From the NCBI GenBank assembly GCA_916613615.1, contig OU744721.1, positions 76,637,060 to 76,701,059 on the forward strand: a DNA stretch of 64,000 bases, read 5' to 3'. The translations under genes were made by a program, and so were the position numbers. Shown one piece after another: positions 13,106 to 26,675 of this stretch. A model generated the notes under the pieces. The model worked only from the letters and a program-made list of their open reading frames with translations, did no database searches and was not told the origin of the DNA. Position 1 is the first letter of the stretch; each line of letters opens with the position of its first letter. The stretch is from Steromphala cineraria (Eukaryota > Mollusca > Gastropoda > Trochida > Trochidae).

Positions 13106-14826
13106 GATGGAGGAGGCTTGTTCAACGCCTCTCTCTACTGAAGTTATGGCAGGTGTGAGACCAGTGCTGAATTATTAATCAAGTCATCTTCAATAAGAGA
13201 TCTAAGGCTAATCAGATGAAGAGAGATCGATACAGATCGATGACAGTACAGACGCCTACAACAATACTTGCTGGTACACGGTTGTGATAGAGACGTCGCC
13301 GATTGTCTTAAGGAGGGTTACAAACAAATGACTTTTTATGTGCAAGATTAATGACGTTTGGGTCGGTTAGGTTTAATAATGGACTGTTGGTTGAGGTTAA
13401 TATCAATCTGCTCAATGGTATCTACAACTAACTGTGCAATATAAACAAACGGCTGTTAATTTGCAAGTTTGATGATGTTTGAATTGGTACGCATTTATTC
13501 TGACGTGTGGATATTGAGGTTGATAATCATCATGTTGTTTGTTGTCCTGTTGTCATGGAAAGGTCTAAGATGGTCTTCAATAGGTTTTTATTTAGTAAAT
13601 GTGTCTTTTTAGAAGGATAATTATCTGAAATCTAAAATATGTTGTACAAACCTCTTTAGATTCCCCTAGGCGTATTCAAATTCATTTGCTTTTACAGTGT
13701 AATAAAGCACACCAACAAACTCTAAAAACCAACAATATTATTAGAATAGCACAACTCGACTAAGAAACAGTATCATAATATCATCTTATCGAGAGGATTT
13801 TTTTTACAAGGATGAAAGTTGTCCTGCGTAGTGTTAAACTTTTGTTTTGTTAGCCAATAGACAATTGAAGGAAGGCACTGTGCAGCTTGTTCTTTATCGA
13901 GACCATCAATGTAGAACACACTTTCCTGACGTTTGAAATGGATTCCGGCGTAAACAAGATTTTTGTTTTTAATTATGCATCATTTCAACAGCTGGGGCAG
14001 AATTATTCTTTATTGATTTCATACATTAACCGACTTTTACTGGTAAACTAATAACGTTACTCGTTGTCGAATTGGAAATTGGAGAAACTAAATAATTGAA
14101 TTTGAACACTTGAATAGACATATTATTGTTTCTTAATACTAAAAGACAAATCAGAGTATAAGAAAACTATTTTAATTGAACCGAAGTAAAGATTATTGAA
14201 GGGTGTTACTGCTATAATTAGATAACATCCATTTCAATTTCAAGGAATTCAATTAGAATATTAACAAAACGATCCTTGTTTTGCATTCTTAGTTTTGTAT
14301 TTGGCGAGGTTATAGAACAAAACAATGCATCACTGTCGCAACTTTTGGTATAAGTAATGTTTTTATATAGACAAAAGCCATGACACAATGTCTTCTATTT
14401 GAAAATCAATGATAGAATATTGACTAGTTTCTTATTTTGCTGAATGTGTTATTTCCTAAATTTCCTCCATGAAATATTAATTGATGATCTGGATTAGATT
14501 TTCATAAAACACTTATTACTGAATGTTTTCAGCGAATTAGCCGAGGGCATCAAACACTGTTCATAAGGGAATTACCATTGTCAACTCTATTTGTCACTAA
14601 TGATGTTTTCAGTGTTTGGAACAAATGAACATGAGAGGGTTTTTGTGTTTATTGAAACATCCTCTGCTAACACAATCAATAAGATTGCTAACACAATAGA
14701 TTTATAGATATGAGAAGAAATTCTGTTTTACATCCATACAGAGGAAACAAAGAGACCATGTCATGTCGACCCCGTTATTTAGCTTAGAAAGATAAAATCA
14801 CAAATTGATTTCATGCAACAATATCA
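13106..14826. other. AT-rich intergenic
   Basis: No gene or repeat boundary recognised. The 60 bases after the array (GATGGAGGAGGCTTGTTCAA) do not resemble the satellite unit. Confidence 0.5.
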
Positions 14827-15009
14827 TCAAAGGAGTGTATTGATTGTAAAGTATAGATTTGAGTTATCAACAAATAGAGCGCGCGGTAGGCCTGACGGAT
14901 CAATAGGAATGAGGTAGACAGTTATTGTCTTGGAGGGAGCACCACGCTTCTGGCCAGAGACAATGCCGAGTGGCATTATGAACTCTTTCCGATATGACAG
15001 TGGACTATA
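14827..15009 (-). CDS. possible terminal exon, unidentified protein
   Basis: Minus strand. A good acceptor (TTGATTAATTCCTCAG) ends at 15,010 and is followed by 60 open codons and a TGA at 14,827-14,829. The frame reads YSPLSYRKEFIMPLGIVSG and later TITVYLIPIDPSG, with alternating hydrophobic residues like a beta-rich domain. I do not recognise the family, and no upstream coding exon could be joined. It sits in a GC-richer island. Confidence 0.28.
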   Translation of the reverse strand, partial: YSPLSYRKEFIMPLGIVSGQKRGAPSKTITVYLIPIDPSGLPRALFVDNSNLYFTINTLL

Positions 15010-15249
15010 CTGAGGAATTAATCAAGCGGACTCGAGGCCATCTCGGGACTATAAACGCAGAAATAAAAGCAAAACAATGCGGGGCTATTGGCGTGGATAC
15101 GGGGAGACAGGAAACGGTCTGTATAACATGGGGAGATCGCCAACAGCATCAACGGACTTAACGTAGTGAATGTTGACCATAGGGTGTTGTTGATACACTT
15201 TGACACCGCTGATATAGTCTAACACTTATATTCGGAATGAATTGGCAAA

Positions 15250-15372
15250 CAAAATCTTGAATTTAAAAAAGGGAAATAAATAAAATCAAGAGAAGACTGT
15301 TTGAAATGTTAGCTTCTTATAGACTTGCTTAAGCTTTTATTTTATTTTAGGGACTTGACTGATAGACTAACG
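15250..15372. repeat. interspersed repeat, copy 1
   Basis: Shares AGAAGACTG, CTATAGACTTGCTTA-type, GCTTTTAT and GACTGATAGAC/GCTGACAGAC blocks, in the same order, with 27,160-27,275 inside the PBLD-like gene. Ends are not defined. Confidence 0.55.
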
Positions 15373-15835
15373 CTAAACACAAATGCGCTTTCAGGATCCG
15401 TTCGTGTATATCAACTGTTGCATATACAAAGAACGAGGTAATACTTGGATATGTATCCAAAACCAACGACCCATTAAATGATATAATGTTGTTGATCAAA
15501 CAACTTATTATGAAATAGTAAAGAGTCAACTATAACTATGGGGAGAATCCAAGGAGAGTAATCACACTATTTTCTAAATTTGCAGAACTGGAATCTATGA
15601 GATATGCTAAAATATCGTAACAAAGCTCCTTGTATGTTGGCTATTTATTATCTTCAGTCCAGACTACCGTCAAGTCATCAAATTGCATGTCAGAGAGGTG
15701 AAACGTTTGGAAGTGTATCGGGTAAATCACCGATTTAAAAAGATATGAGCCTCAATCAAATGTTAGAAATGATAAACTCTATGTAATTTCCTTTAACATT
15801 GATAATACTGATATTTTCATATAAAAGGGGCAGTA

Positions 15836-16030
15836 GCACGTGTTTGGGGGGAATTTTAGGTCATGTCAGGAAAATGAAAATAAATGGTTCCAATTGAAAG
15901 ACAATGTATTTAAACTTAATGAAGCAGTAATAAATCAAATAAAATGGAAAGTTAAGCCATGCGATTCCCTTTTCTTACACAAAATGAATTTTAGGTGTTC
16001 ATAACAAAATGGCTGCCAATGGATTTTATT
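15836..16030. mobile_element. MITE of the AGGGGCAGTAGCACG family (copy 2, truncated)
   Basis: Starts AGGGGCAGTAGCACG and follows the family interior as far as CAAAATGGCTGCCAATGGA. It then diverges at about 16,030, so the right terminal repeat is missing. Confidence 0.8.
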
Positions 16031-17005
16031 TCTCCTAGAAGCGTTTCGGGGTAAGAATACTGCATTTGTTTATGAATCTATTATTCTCAAATGTAGATAT
16101 TTTGGGGTTTGCAAAGTTTAAACCTAGGCTTGCTTATCTTCAAGCAAAGACATGTGCGAAAGACACACTCATGTTGTGACCCGGAAGTGTACACTTATAA
16201 GCACATCCGGATACATGAAATCATAAACAATGCCCGACCATATATCAGGGATGTGGTAGTTTTATATCCCTGTCGTATATTCTATATGGATTGTTTAGTC
16301 GTCCAAACTAAATATTAAGCGAATTCTTCAAAATACAATGGATTGTTAACTGTTTTAAGATAGTTTTATTTGCATTCAGATATGTCATAATTCATGTAAC
16401 GAAATTATAAACATATGAATGAATCGCTTTCTTTACACATTGTCGTTGTATAAAAATATAAATACGTGTTCATCAAGACGATAAAACTTTATATCATTGG
16501 TTACCCTTCAATGTTAGCAGGGATAAATACTTGCCCCACCTATGCCTTGGGAGAAACGTTGTGGATTTGTCTTTTCATAAATAGGATTTACCCCTCATGT
16601 ACACCGTAAGCCTATGATATATGATTGATCGAAGTATATGATGGATTAGTAGGACATGTCCCTAACCATATCAGCTGTACATGAAACAAACAACATGGAA
16701 AATAGTGTCACCAAGAGACCACAAGCAAGTTTATAACACATTACCAAGTCTAGATACCCAAATTACTAACATTTCATAAGTCACCATGTCATGTTTAAAG
16801 AAAGGCGTTGAATTTATACTATTGATATATTTTTGTCAAGAAATTCAGGTTCAAATATGTTTTATGTAAAACAAGATCGAAGCAAGTATCCATGTTCATA
16901 AGGTGATATAACATGGCGTCTATTAATCTTATCAATCGCTCAACTCTGTATAGAAGCACATTCACATAGTAAAGTACAATATCTTATCCCGAGAATAGGT
17001 CCCCA
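16031..17005. other. intergenic
   Basis: No supported feature. Confidence 0.5.
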
Positions 17006-17208
17006 TTATACGCTCCATTTATTCACTCGTGTATAACCCCCGGTGCCGATAAATGCGACCAATGGCTCTGTCAATAGACATGCGATATCATTATACTGGT
17101 AGTTGTATAAGAGTGTGTAGCGCTCCCAGTGAGAGTGATATACTCTATATACACCTCCATTGACTACACATACTCCATGCACAGTTGCCCCGGCTCTCAT
17201 TGGTGACC
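17006..17208 (-). CDS. possible terminal exon, unidentified protein
   Basis: Minus strand. The acceptor AACATAACTGTAG ends at 17,209. It is followed by two bases and 66 codons to a TAA at 17,006-17,008. The frame reads SPMRAGATVHGVCVVNGGVYR and later YNDIACLLTEPLVAFIGTGG, a glycine- and beta-branched-rich pattern typical of real protein. No family recognised and no upstream exon joined. Confidence 0.28.
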
Positions 17209-18226
17209 CTACAGTTATGTTCAACAAATCTGTGTTACATTTCGATTAGGGACCGATTGTTAATCTCTTTGATTGAACATGTGTTGCCGTTACCTATTCA
17301 GCTTCTTATCTGGGGGAATGTTGACCGAATAACGACGAATGTTATGTACCATAGGAAAGCTTTAAAGAATGTTACATTAATGCATTTTTAATTGTCAAAT
17401 GTGTCAGTTTTTGGTTTTTTTAAAAACACTTTCATTATTTGAAGAGCTTAATTTGTTATAATATACGTTAATTCACATGATCTTATAGAAATAAATGCTT
17501 TCTAACTGGTACTGGTTAATATCCAGCACTTTTGGATCGTTAATGTAAAAATTTTGCAACAATATAAAGAAAACCATTTGCTGAAATCCCTAAGGAATAC
17601 TTTTTTTTCAACTTAATTATAAAAGTATTTGGATGAACGAGCAACTCGTGATACTCTTTACATTATATGTAATTTGGTTTTATTAACCAAGATGAAGTAG
17701 GCATTTACTGAATCATTTATCAACGGTGTCATTTTGAAGCCTGTATGAAGGGAAAATAAACCGTGTTTAGTTTGACATTTAGTAAATTGAATATCTTTGT
17801 CTTAATAGATAAAATAATGTTCAAAATACTTCTTCTTATTAACCATTAGGGGTTGTTCCCGATTTTGGTGACCTACTTTTTTTTAAAATCCAAGATGGCC
17901 GCCAAAGTTTTGAATTGGCATTTCTAGTTGTCATTTGGCACGACTTGTTTGAAATGGCTAAATATCTGTATTTAAGTATGTTCTATACAACAAAAGTGTC
18001 GAGTGCTTAAAGATGTCATGAACTTTAATCAATCAATTGTAGCTAATTAAGAAACTTAAAATTAGTCACATACCCTGCATAAGGTTAGTAAACGTTACTT
18101 GAAGTGTGCAAAGTTGTAACGATTCAGGTAAATATCTACAGTTAACCACCTGACTATATATAGTTACCAGACAAAATAAAATCTCCTAGTCCTAGTGTTG
18201 AACTGCCCATATACTATAATGTTATT
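17209..18226. other. intergenic
   Basis: No gene. A CAAGATGGCCGCCAAA segment near 17,890 resembles part of the elements at 36.7-39.6 kb but is too short to call a copy. Confidence 0.4.
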
Positions 18227-18351
18227 AATCAAGTTTTTCCGTATTGGTCCAGTTACAGGTCCGAGGTCTGCTGTTTTGGCCCGAGGCGAAGCCAAGGGCC
18301 AATACAGAAGACCGAGGACCTGTAACTGGACCAATACGGAAAAAATTGATT
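18227..18351. repeat. foldback, ~125-bp inverted repeat
   Basis: The left arm (TTTTTCCGTATTGGTCCAGT, then TACAGGTCCGAGGTCT) is repeated in inverse orientation (ACCGAGGACCTGTAACTGGA, then CCAATACGGAAAAA). A short GC-rich loop lies around GAGGCGAAGCC. Transcribed, it would form a strong hairpin. No clear target duplication was found. Confidence 0.85.
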
Positions 18352-18509
18352 TATGACGTTTTTATTAATTAACTTCTTTGTAATTGACTTGCACAACATG
18401 AGAGAGTTAATTATTACCGAAATCAAAATTATCAATGAGATTGATAAACTGTCATATATGTTTTGAAGCGATAACTTCGGACTCCCGCCATTTGTGTGTA
18501 TGCGCATGC

Positions 18510-18570
18510 TCAGACTTGTATTGGCCCAGTCTGTCCGTATTGGCCCAGTTTTCCTGTATTGGCCCAGTTG
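18510..18570 (+). repeat. three short direct repeats of GTATTGGCCCAGT
   Basis: TGTATTGGCCCAGT, CCGTATTGGCCCAGT and TGTATTGGCCCAGT occur within 60 bp. They resemble the arms of the nearby foldback (GTATTGGTCCAGT), so the two are probably parts of one element spanning about 18.2-18.6 kb. Confidence 0.7.
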
Positions 18571-18639
18571 TGGATTCGTATAGTGCAGGCCGTATAAATT
18601 GTATAAGGGCCATATCATTGATAGTTAATTAATAATGTG

Positions 18640-21254
18640 TCTTTTTGTTTACATTGGCTTACTTTCTTGAACCATTCTTCAAGTCTTACGAATAAAGGAT
18701 GTAGAGCATATTGTTATTATGATACAAACATACTAACCTCAATGAAATTTGTTAAAAATTCAATTATATAAAAATATGACTTCATTACAATCGAATTTTA
18801 TTTAAAGCTGTCATTCGTCAATACGATGTTGTTACAATCTCAGCTGTTTGTTATAAGCATTGTATAGAAACAAGGCGTTATTCCATTCCCCTTTGAATAT
18901 TAATTATTTTCAGTAATGCTATGGTTCCGATTTCATTCTCAGAAATAAACCTAAGGTCAGTGAGCGTTGTATAGAACACTATTTCACAAATGCTAACAGT
19001 GCCTTCGGTTTTTTTCAAGCTATATATGCTGTGGATAACTTGAAAGTCCACGATCTTCATGATTCTGATCTTGTTTGGAATGTCTGTCTCTGTCATAACT
19101 CCCGAATGTTGATATCAAGCGATACAAAGCGAGAAAGGCCGAGTGGTGTAACACATAATTGTCCAGCAATAATCTCTTGCATCTTCAGAACACACTGATG
19201 ATTTAATGTCGACATCTATCAATCTATCATAACGTGTTTGTTCTTGGTTCATTGGAGTTCAACGGTCAGTGTTTTGACAATGTTGTTTATACTTCGCTTT
19301 ACATTTTTCGCTGCCTTCCAAATGAAACGACATTTTACTGTGTACGGAAAACATTCATCAATTTCTTATCAAGCATTTGAATATGTCGCTGAAATACTTA
19401 ACGCCCCACAAATCAAACGCTATTCGAGGTCATGAAAACAAATCAAGAACGGAATTTCACCATTTCTCATTAATTTTATTATAAACAAGGCTAGCTGAAC
19501 TACTGGTTGTTTGGAATGATGATATCAGTTGTATGGCAACTATCATATTTCACTATGCAGCTCGGTATTGATTGTAATTCCCACACGACTACTGTTACTG
19601 GTTCATACATGGACTGGGCCTCAGTCGGCCGTCACAGTCAGGCTGTGGCTTGACCCGATCGATAATGAGCAGCAACTCCATAGACAGAGGTAGTGGAACT
19701 CACTCAATCTACCTAACCACTCCACACGCCGCTCCAGGTAGAAGTCTGTGTATACCTCACTTCTTCTCATGTAAAATTCATTGATAATACGAGTCATGAA
19801 TTTATACATCGAGTTTTCTTTTGAATCGAAGAAGGTTTTTGTTCAAGCCGTGGTTCGAAGTTCCTCGTTGTATGCAGTGTATAAAGTGCATATTATCATA
19901 TGAAACCGGAGTATATCCGAAATAGCCTCATATTCATAGATACATAAGCAGTATAAATGGCCTATATGTATGATAGTAATTCAACACATCTACACATCAA
20001 GTGAAATGAGGCATAAATACATAAAGGTGTATTCTTCATGTGTTATAAATAGTTCCAAGTATGTATAATGCTTTTTGTTGTCCCTCCAGACGATATTAGT
20101 GATAATACGCCAAGTTCTATACCTTCTTCGACCTTGTGAACAACAAAGAGTGACATGTGGTTAACAATCATTGTCGGACACAAGCCGTGCTTCAAGTTAA
20201 CCCTCTCGGTGCCATGTCACACAACCTTTGTTTTACGCTTCAAGATAGTTGAAGTCACTGCAAACATCATACCGCTTTATATACCAACTCAGTGTTTGGT
20301 GATGTCACCTTTCCATATATACTGAAGAATTCAGATATCTATAGTTTTAAGCAAACTCTTTCAACATTGTCAACGCACCACTGTACAAAATGTGTCAATT
20401 TGCAAACGTAACGACTTCAAAAGCAAACGTTCGCTGCAAACAAACCTCGTATATTTGAAATTCTTAATATATCAATCTCAATCTATCAGTCAGTATTCCC
20501 TGTACGTAGGCCATAGGCACACATACAAACTAAAAGATATACAACCATATATGTATTTTATATACAATTTGAGCAATAAGTTTCTTCTATAATAAGATAC
20601 ACACAAAGGTGTTTTGAAGTGTACCTCAGTACCAACAGTTTAACCGTAGGAGGAGAAACGTGCAAGTTCAAGGCCGACTCCATGGCGTTCTGCTTTCAAA
20701 CCATCACGATCAACTCGACGTAGGAGTGACCTTCAAATGCTTTGGTCACGATCCTTGATTTATTGATGTGACGTCACGAAAATATGGAAAAGAAGTCAAC
20801 AACTTGTTGGTTTTTTAATTTTATTTAGTTTTCTCATGAATAGCATAACCTCAAGCAGTCACTTGATTTAAACGAGCAAATGTCTGATATGGTGGTTGAA
20901 TGCAACACATGTCACTAATTAAAGTAGGAGAATATCGTACTGCATGGACTTTACAATGGACTCGTCAATGTTCTGCAGCCCTGTTGCTTAACGTTGAGAT
21001 ATTTCCAGAATGAAAAGGTTAACTTTCGTTACTGAATAATTTCAACATATTTAAAACGTAACCAAGCATGAGATACGAACTAAGCTCCAAGTTGAAGCAA
21101 ACAAATGCTTACGACGCCTGCCATTCGAAATATAAAGGATCAATGAAATCTGAATTTACAAAAAAAAATAGTAATACCATGACTTACAATGTCAAACATG
21201 TAGGTCGATCAAACAGAAATCTGAATTATGAAATGTGAGATAACTTGACTGCAA
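18640..21254. other. intergenic with GC-richer islands
   Basis: No firm gene. At 19,625-19,737 (plus) a stretch between CTCAG and GGTAGAAG is open and reads LTRSIMSSNSIDRGSGTHS; it could be an internal exon. At about 20,640-20,725 (plus) another open stretch contains VGGETCKFKADSMAFC and ends in TAG. Their phases do not join, so I do not call a gene. A perfect CRE palindrome TGACGTCA lies near 20,769. Confidence 0.25.
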
Positions 21255-24200
21255 TCAGGCTTCTATTTCAAGATGGCGTAGATTTGCCAGCGGTTTTATT
21301 TGCCTCCTAACTGGTTCATCTTGACGATATTTGCCTGGTACAACTTGGTCCACCCTATGAAAACAAGAAAAACCACAGTGTACGGTGTGGGTTGAATACA
21401 ATGAACTGTTGTTACAAGCCACGTATGCCATTAAGCAACGATGTACACCCTACCACGCTCTGCTAGTACGTGCACAGAATCAGTCTGCAGCCCTGAATGT
21501 TAACCCCATTGGTGACAAAACACACAAGTGGTGACAATATTTACATTTCATTAAATTATATAATAAACGAGCTTATAAGAGCGATATAAACATGCAACCA
21601 TGTGGATATATTAATGACACTTAAGTGATTTATATAAATCGATTATTTTTTTAAATTCATTTAAAAGTGCAGTCCATTATTCCTTGAAGAATTCAGCACA
21701 TGAAGTGTTTCAGCATGTGATCGCAATTCATCACATCCCCGCCCGTGTCCTATGTTTGTTTAGGTGAATTTGTCAACACAAGGACGTAAGTATTTGCAAG
21801 CAGTGTACTGCGGGGAAACTACGCAAGGTTGTACTAGTCGATAAACTCGGATAGACTCGCTTACATTTGGTTTACTGTGCAGTCGTGCGTGTTTAATTTC
21901 CACTCGAAACAAAGACATGTGTATGAATTTTATATGTAAATCAATTAAGTCAATATTTCTTCACAGCAATTAAATAAATACAGACTGGGGTTAGGCAACT
22001 TTCTTTCGAATGAGAACTATGTTTAGATCTACTTTTTGTTTAAGCGTGTTGTAGTTTATACCTGATTTGATTTTTCCCTAGACTGCTGTATTTCTTTCAT
22101 GAACAAGTATTATATTATGCATCATCAACAAAATTTGTTCATTGGAATAATTAAAAAAATAAGTTTCATATAACAATTGGATTTAATTAATGGTTCAGAC
22201 ATAAATATGCCACTTAAATGCATAAAATTAAACATTATGTAACATCAGGACAATTTATATATAGGCCTATCTAAGAACCCATCTAAACATGCAGTTGTAG
22301 ACTTGCATTATATATGTAAAAATTGCATGATTTGTTTTTGCATAACATAAAACGGCAAAATCTTAAATTCTTAATGAATCATTTGCATATCAACGCTGAA
22401 GCAAGAACAAATATCACGAACCTTGGAGCCGGAAAAAAACAATCAATTCATAAAACATACATACAACAGATACTGCCTAATTTTTACCTTGACATTTCCA
22501 AAACATTAAATATTAATTTATTATAAAGGTGCAATATTAAGAAATGATGAAAAACTGTGTTGTGAAACCAAAAACCTCCCCTGATAATACTTGACATTTA
22601 TATTCATTATCAAATGACTTACTTTTATCAAGAAAACAAGTAAATCATGACCTGCAATTCTTTGTGAAATCATATCAAGGGAAATAATAAATGTGCTAGT
22701 AGATCATCATCCGTACTTCCTTGGATATATATATCTCTTTATGTTCATCTTTGTCTTAGTCTTTCTCCAGATCTGTTTATCTAGATAGAGAGATACTGAG
22801 ATAGATAGATAAAAACTATCCACACTCCCCTCTCTGGAATACGTTTAATAGACAGACAGATAGTTAATAAAAGTCTAACATCGCACAATAATGCATATAT
22901 ACACTACAGTCAAATATAAATCCGAGCCACCCATTTAGGGATATGAGAAACTATAAAGTAGATAAATGTACAAAAACGTAAAACCGTAAAAGAAAAATAA
23001 TAAACTTATTGCATACATATGCCTAATAATATGTTTACCTTATAGATGTATATATTTTTTGTTTACAGAAGTTATAACCACCAACATTTCTAGATCTATA
23101 GGTTTATGTATTTGTATAATTTTGGTTGCCACTTTATTAGAATGTATGTCAACGTGTATACCTGTTTACATGTATATTCTTGATAAATGACACGAATCTA
23201 TATCTATATTTCATCCTTATCTGTTCAATAGTATGTTATGTCTCTCTTTGACTGGACATTAGTTGTGTCTCTTTTTATATTACAAAGTGTGATCTAAGAA
23301 TACGGCGAACACATGCATCTAAAAGTATATTTGTCTTTGCAAAAGTGTGTCTTATTATGTACATCTTTCTATATACGAGCCCCTGTCTTTGCCTGTACTT
23401 AAATATTTTAATCTCTGGCTGTGTCCCTCTATATAGATCTGTGTTCTCGTATATCCTACCTATTTTATTTAGCTCATCTTCCTCTGCATAATCTATTCGG
23501 TGTATAAAAGTCTAATGAAGATGTTATGACCTTTTCAGTGAAATGATTGGGTAAAATGAAGACATGTTATATCAATAATTCAGTCTGGAACTTGATTGTC
23601 TTTTGATATTTGGAACCAAGAGAACTTTATGGCTAAAGGGAGGTAACTCTGATCTTCATGACATTATCACAGCCAACAACACCCAGACTTGTAAATAATA
23701 CCATTATATGATAAATATATTTATACAACTTTATTTTATAAATTAATACAAAATCAATGAAAACAATAATACGCTTATGCATCAATATATTCATGTATCA
23801 CTGTGAATATTTGAAAGATAAATTGAAAGTCGCTTATTCTGTAAATACATTTTACACAATTGATTTTTAATATTAATATAATAATTCTAACTTTATTCAA
23901 AACAATTCTTGAACGACGCAGAACCTCTCTGTTTTGAGATTCCGGGACAAATTTTATGAGACGGTCTATGGGTGAGTGCGTGCATTTAACCCCCTAACAG
24001 ATTTGAAGTTAGGCAGTTAAGAATAGTTCATTAAGTTTATAGGATTATTTACTTTTCTTCAAAATAGACTTAATCTATATATGTTTCTCAAAAGTTAGAT
24101 TATTCTGTAAATTATAAAGAACTGTCGATTCAAATTTATCTATATATTGGGCATTAAATGTTTACTTTTTCCTACTTTCAAAACTTTAAATAAAGTTATA

Positions 24201-25031
24201 TGAGCAGAGACTTCATCAGTACCACAAGTGACTTAGACAGTGACATACCTAATATCCCTGGCGGGCTGTCCACCGATGGTCAGTTTACCCAACCAGATTG
24301 CATATTCCCCCAGGGATCCACTCCTTAATTGATTTAAAGAAATTAGCTCTGTAGCCTCAAACTATGGAAGGTCATATCGGTCATTGACGTCTGAGTAAAC
24401 TTTATCAGTCCTGGCGATATGTGATGTCTATTCTACTTAATGACCTTTCTGAAACAAACTTGAACCAAGTTCTAATGACATACTTTATCTTCAAGCAGGT
24501 TTCTCCATCTTTCTCTTACTAAACCACCTTTACCGGATGTCCAGAGAAGAAATGTTTTCAATACATTACTGTTTATATGATAGGTCAACATTGATTTTTT
24601 AAATCTAGTAGGCCTATATAACACCATATATAGGGTCATTCATTGCACTAATGACAGGACTCGTAACCTCATTTACAATCCGTTTAAGTGATATGATTTA
24701 TTAAAACTCCTCTCTCAGCTGTCTAAGTTGTCCGACTGTTTTCAATTAAAAGCGGAATTATTCTTTCAAATTAAAATATGTGAATTAAAGCCGTCTTTAA
24801 GAGTGAGGTAAAGTTGAATAACTGAAAAGTTACTGAGATTCTTTCATTTTCAGAATCAAGCTCTGTAGATGTAGTACTCTGAAAGAATTTCTTACGTTTA
24901 AATCTTTTTCTTTTTTTTTGTCCTGGAGGCCATAATATACATGAAGGCCGGTACCTAATTTAATACTCCCAGTGCTACATGCCGTCTGCAGAGCCGGCAA
25001 TTCAGTTGCATAAACAAACTTTAAAGGAAGC
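21255..25031 (-). CDS. possible 3' part of an unidentified multi-exon gene
   Basis: Three exon-like segments on the minus strand join with compatible phases: 24,955-25,031 (acceptor after TTGTTGTTAG, donor GTACCG), 24,249-24,348 (acceptor ACAG, donor GTATGT) and 21,255-21,354 (acceptor TTTTCATAG, TGA at 21,255-21,257). The spliced frame reads LPLKFVYATELPALQTAC, then GEYAIWLGKLTIGGQPARDI, then VDQVVPGKYRQDEPVRRQ. Two phase matches and protein-like composition support it. The middle acceptor is weak, the upstream end is missing and I recognise no family. An alternative small plus-strand frame overlaps the middle segment (24,201-24,329). Transcript data would be decisive. Confidence 0.25.
22700..24200. 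other. AT-rich segment (large intron or intergenic)
   Basis: No gene. A small GATA/CTAT microsatellite patch lies around 22,780-22,815. The word AAGGGAGGTAACTCT occurs at 23,636-23,650 (see the recurring motif finding). Confidence 0.4.
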
Positions 25032-25579
25032 CTAACAACAATCACCGACAACAAAAACTCAGATACATGTTAGTACCAAAAGATAACATTCTGTAACATA
25101 ACAAGATTCAAGAAGATTCCAAAAGGTAGAGAAATTGTTCACGTTTTCGGAGCAGACGACATTAAATAACTGACAATATTATAGGGCCTACATAGTATTG
25201 GTTTCATGATCTTGCAGTTATATTGATATCTTACATTACAAAACCATATCATGGTATACAAACCGATGTGCATGCGAAGGAAGCAAATATATGTTATTAA
25301 CTCCCAGGCGCATATTCATTGGAAGGTCGATAATACTAAACTGGGCCGATCACTCGGTAACGCACTTTCAGTATGCGCATCGGCAGCGATTATGTTGATT
25401 ACTTCCCGTGATGACGGATATTGTAAAATAGTGGGCTTTAAAGCTTCTTCTTGCCATTTTCATGAAAACATAACTTCCTTACTAACACTGTGAGATATTT
25501 TCCATGAGAAAATCAGTCGGTAAGGAAAGTTGTTCTTACAAACTATTTATAAACACAGACTGTCCTCATTTCCTCGTCG

Positions 25580-25652
25580 GCCGGAATAGCTCAGTTGGGA
25601 GAGCGTTAGACTGAAGATCTAAAGGCCCCCGGTTCAATCCCGGGTTCCGGCA
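25580..25652 (+). tRNA. tRNA-Phe (anticodon GAA)
   Basis: A 73-nt cloverleaf. The acceptor stem GCCGGAA pairs with TTCCGGC, with discriminator A. The D arm is TAGCTCAGTTGGGAGAGCG. The anticodon stem TTAGA/TCTAA holds loop CTGAAGA, so the anticodon is GAA. The T arm is CCCGG-TTCAATC-CCGGG. A and B box sequences match the consensus and there is no intron. A T run (about 25,683) can serve as the polymerase III terminator. CCA is not encoded, as is usual in eukaryotes. Confidence 0.97.
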
Positions 25653-26675
25653 CAGAGTGCCTGACTCTGGCGGCTGACCACATTTTTGCAAAAAAAATTT
25701 ATTATTAATTTGTAAAATACACAGTTATTCTTACATTTTTAACATCACACCTCGTTTTCCATTTTTTTTAACAAACAGACACAATGTTTTCATTGACTAA
25801 TTTAACATATGTTGTATTTTTGTCACATAGACTACATATAGTCATTTCATATGTGTTGAGTTTTCATTGAAAATGTTACTAATCAAATATAAGAACCCAT
25901 ATAATTATTATCCATAAAATGATAATAATCAATTATTCGGTAAAATATGACACACGATTCATAATGCAAAATACTTTATAGTCATTGAAATTACAAAATT
26001 ACAAACAAAGATTTATACTTATATCTTTAATCAAACAAGAGATCCAACAATGTAAAACCAAAAATTTTAATCAGATCTATAGACGTCTCGGTAAACTTTG
26101 GTACATTTGAAATACAGTACAAGTAAATATTCATAAACAAGTGTCCAATTCAACAAATTATTCATCATGCTACAACCTCGTTTTCTCAATGCATTAGCAG
26201 AGCATAAAATATCAGGAAATCACTTCGACTCATTCAAACAGTATTTTTTTACTAGATTAAGAAAAATAATTTTCCAAACCGTACTGAAAGATGAAACATA
26301 TATAACTAGATGGAAATATTTGGCAATGATTTATACAATAATAGGGTGAAAAATCCCCCCCAAAATCCTGATGACCCTCAGATATTATCATTTTTAAATA
26401 TTTCTTGTAAAAAACGTAAGTTACATAATGTCGACACAATATTGACTGTTTTGCTTAAAATAAATCAATAAACATATTGCTCTTGCGGACATAACCAATT
26501 CTCACCCATTCGTTTTCTTGGTTTACTAATTAATTTAAACTTTGATTGATCAATATTGACAATATGGAATGAATATCACATGTCTATACGCACTTAACAA
26601 TTCACACGCATGCCATTCACTGATAAAAATACTTTAAATGCAACGAAAATGTATTTCATATATTTCATCATGTTT
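25653..26675. other. intergenic between tRNA and PBLD-like gene
   Basis: AT-rich, no gene. The last part would be the 3' untranslated and downstream region of the minus-strand PBLD-like gene. Confidence 0.5.

Noticed and set aside
24201..24329. 42-codon plus-strand frame beginning with ATG
   Set aside because: It overlaps a minus-strand segment with splice signals on both sides; neither is certain, but the minus reading has more support.
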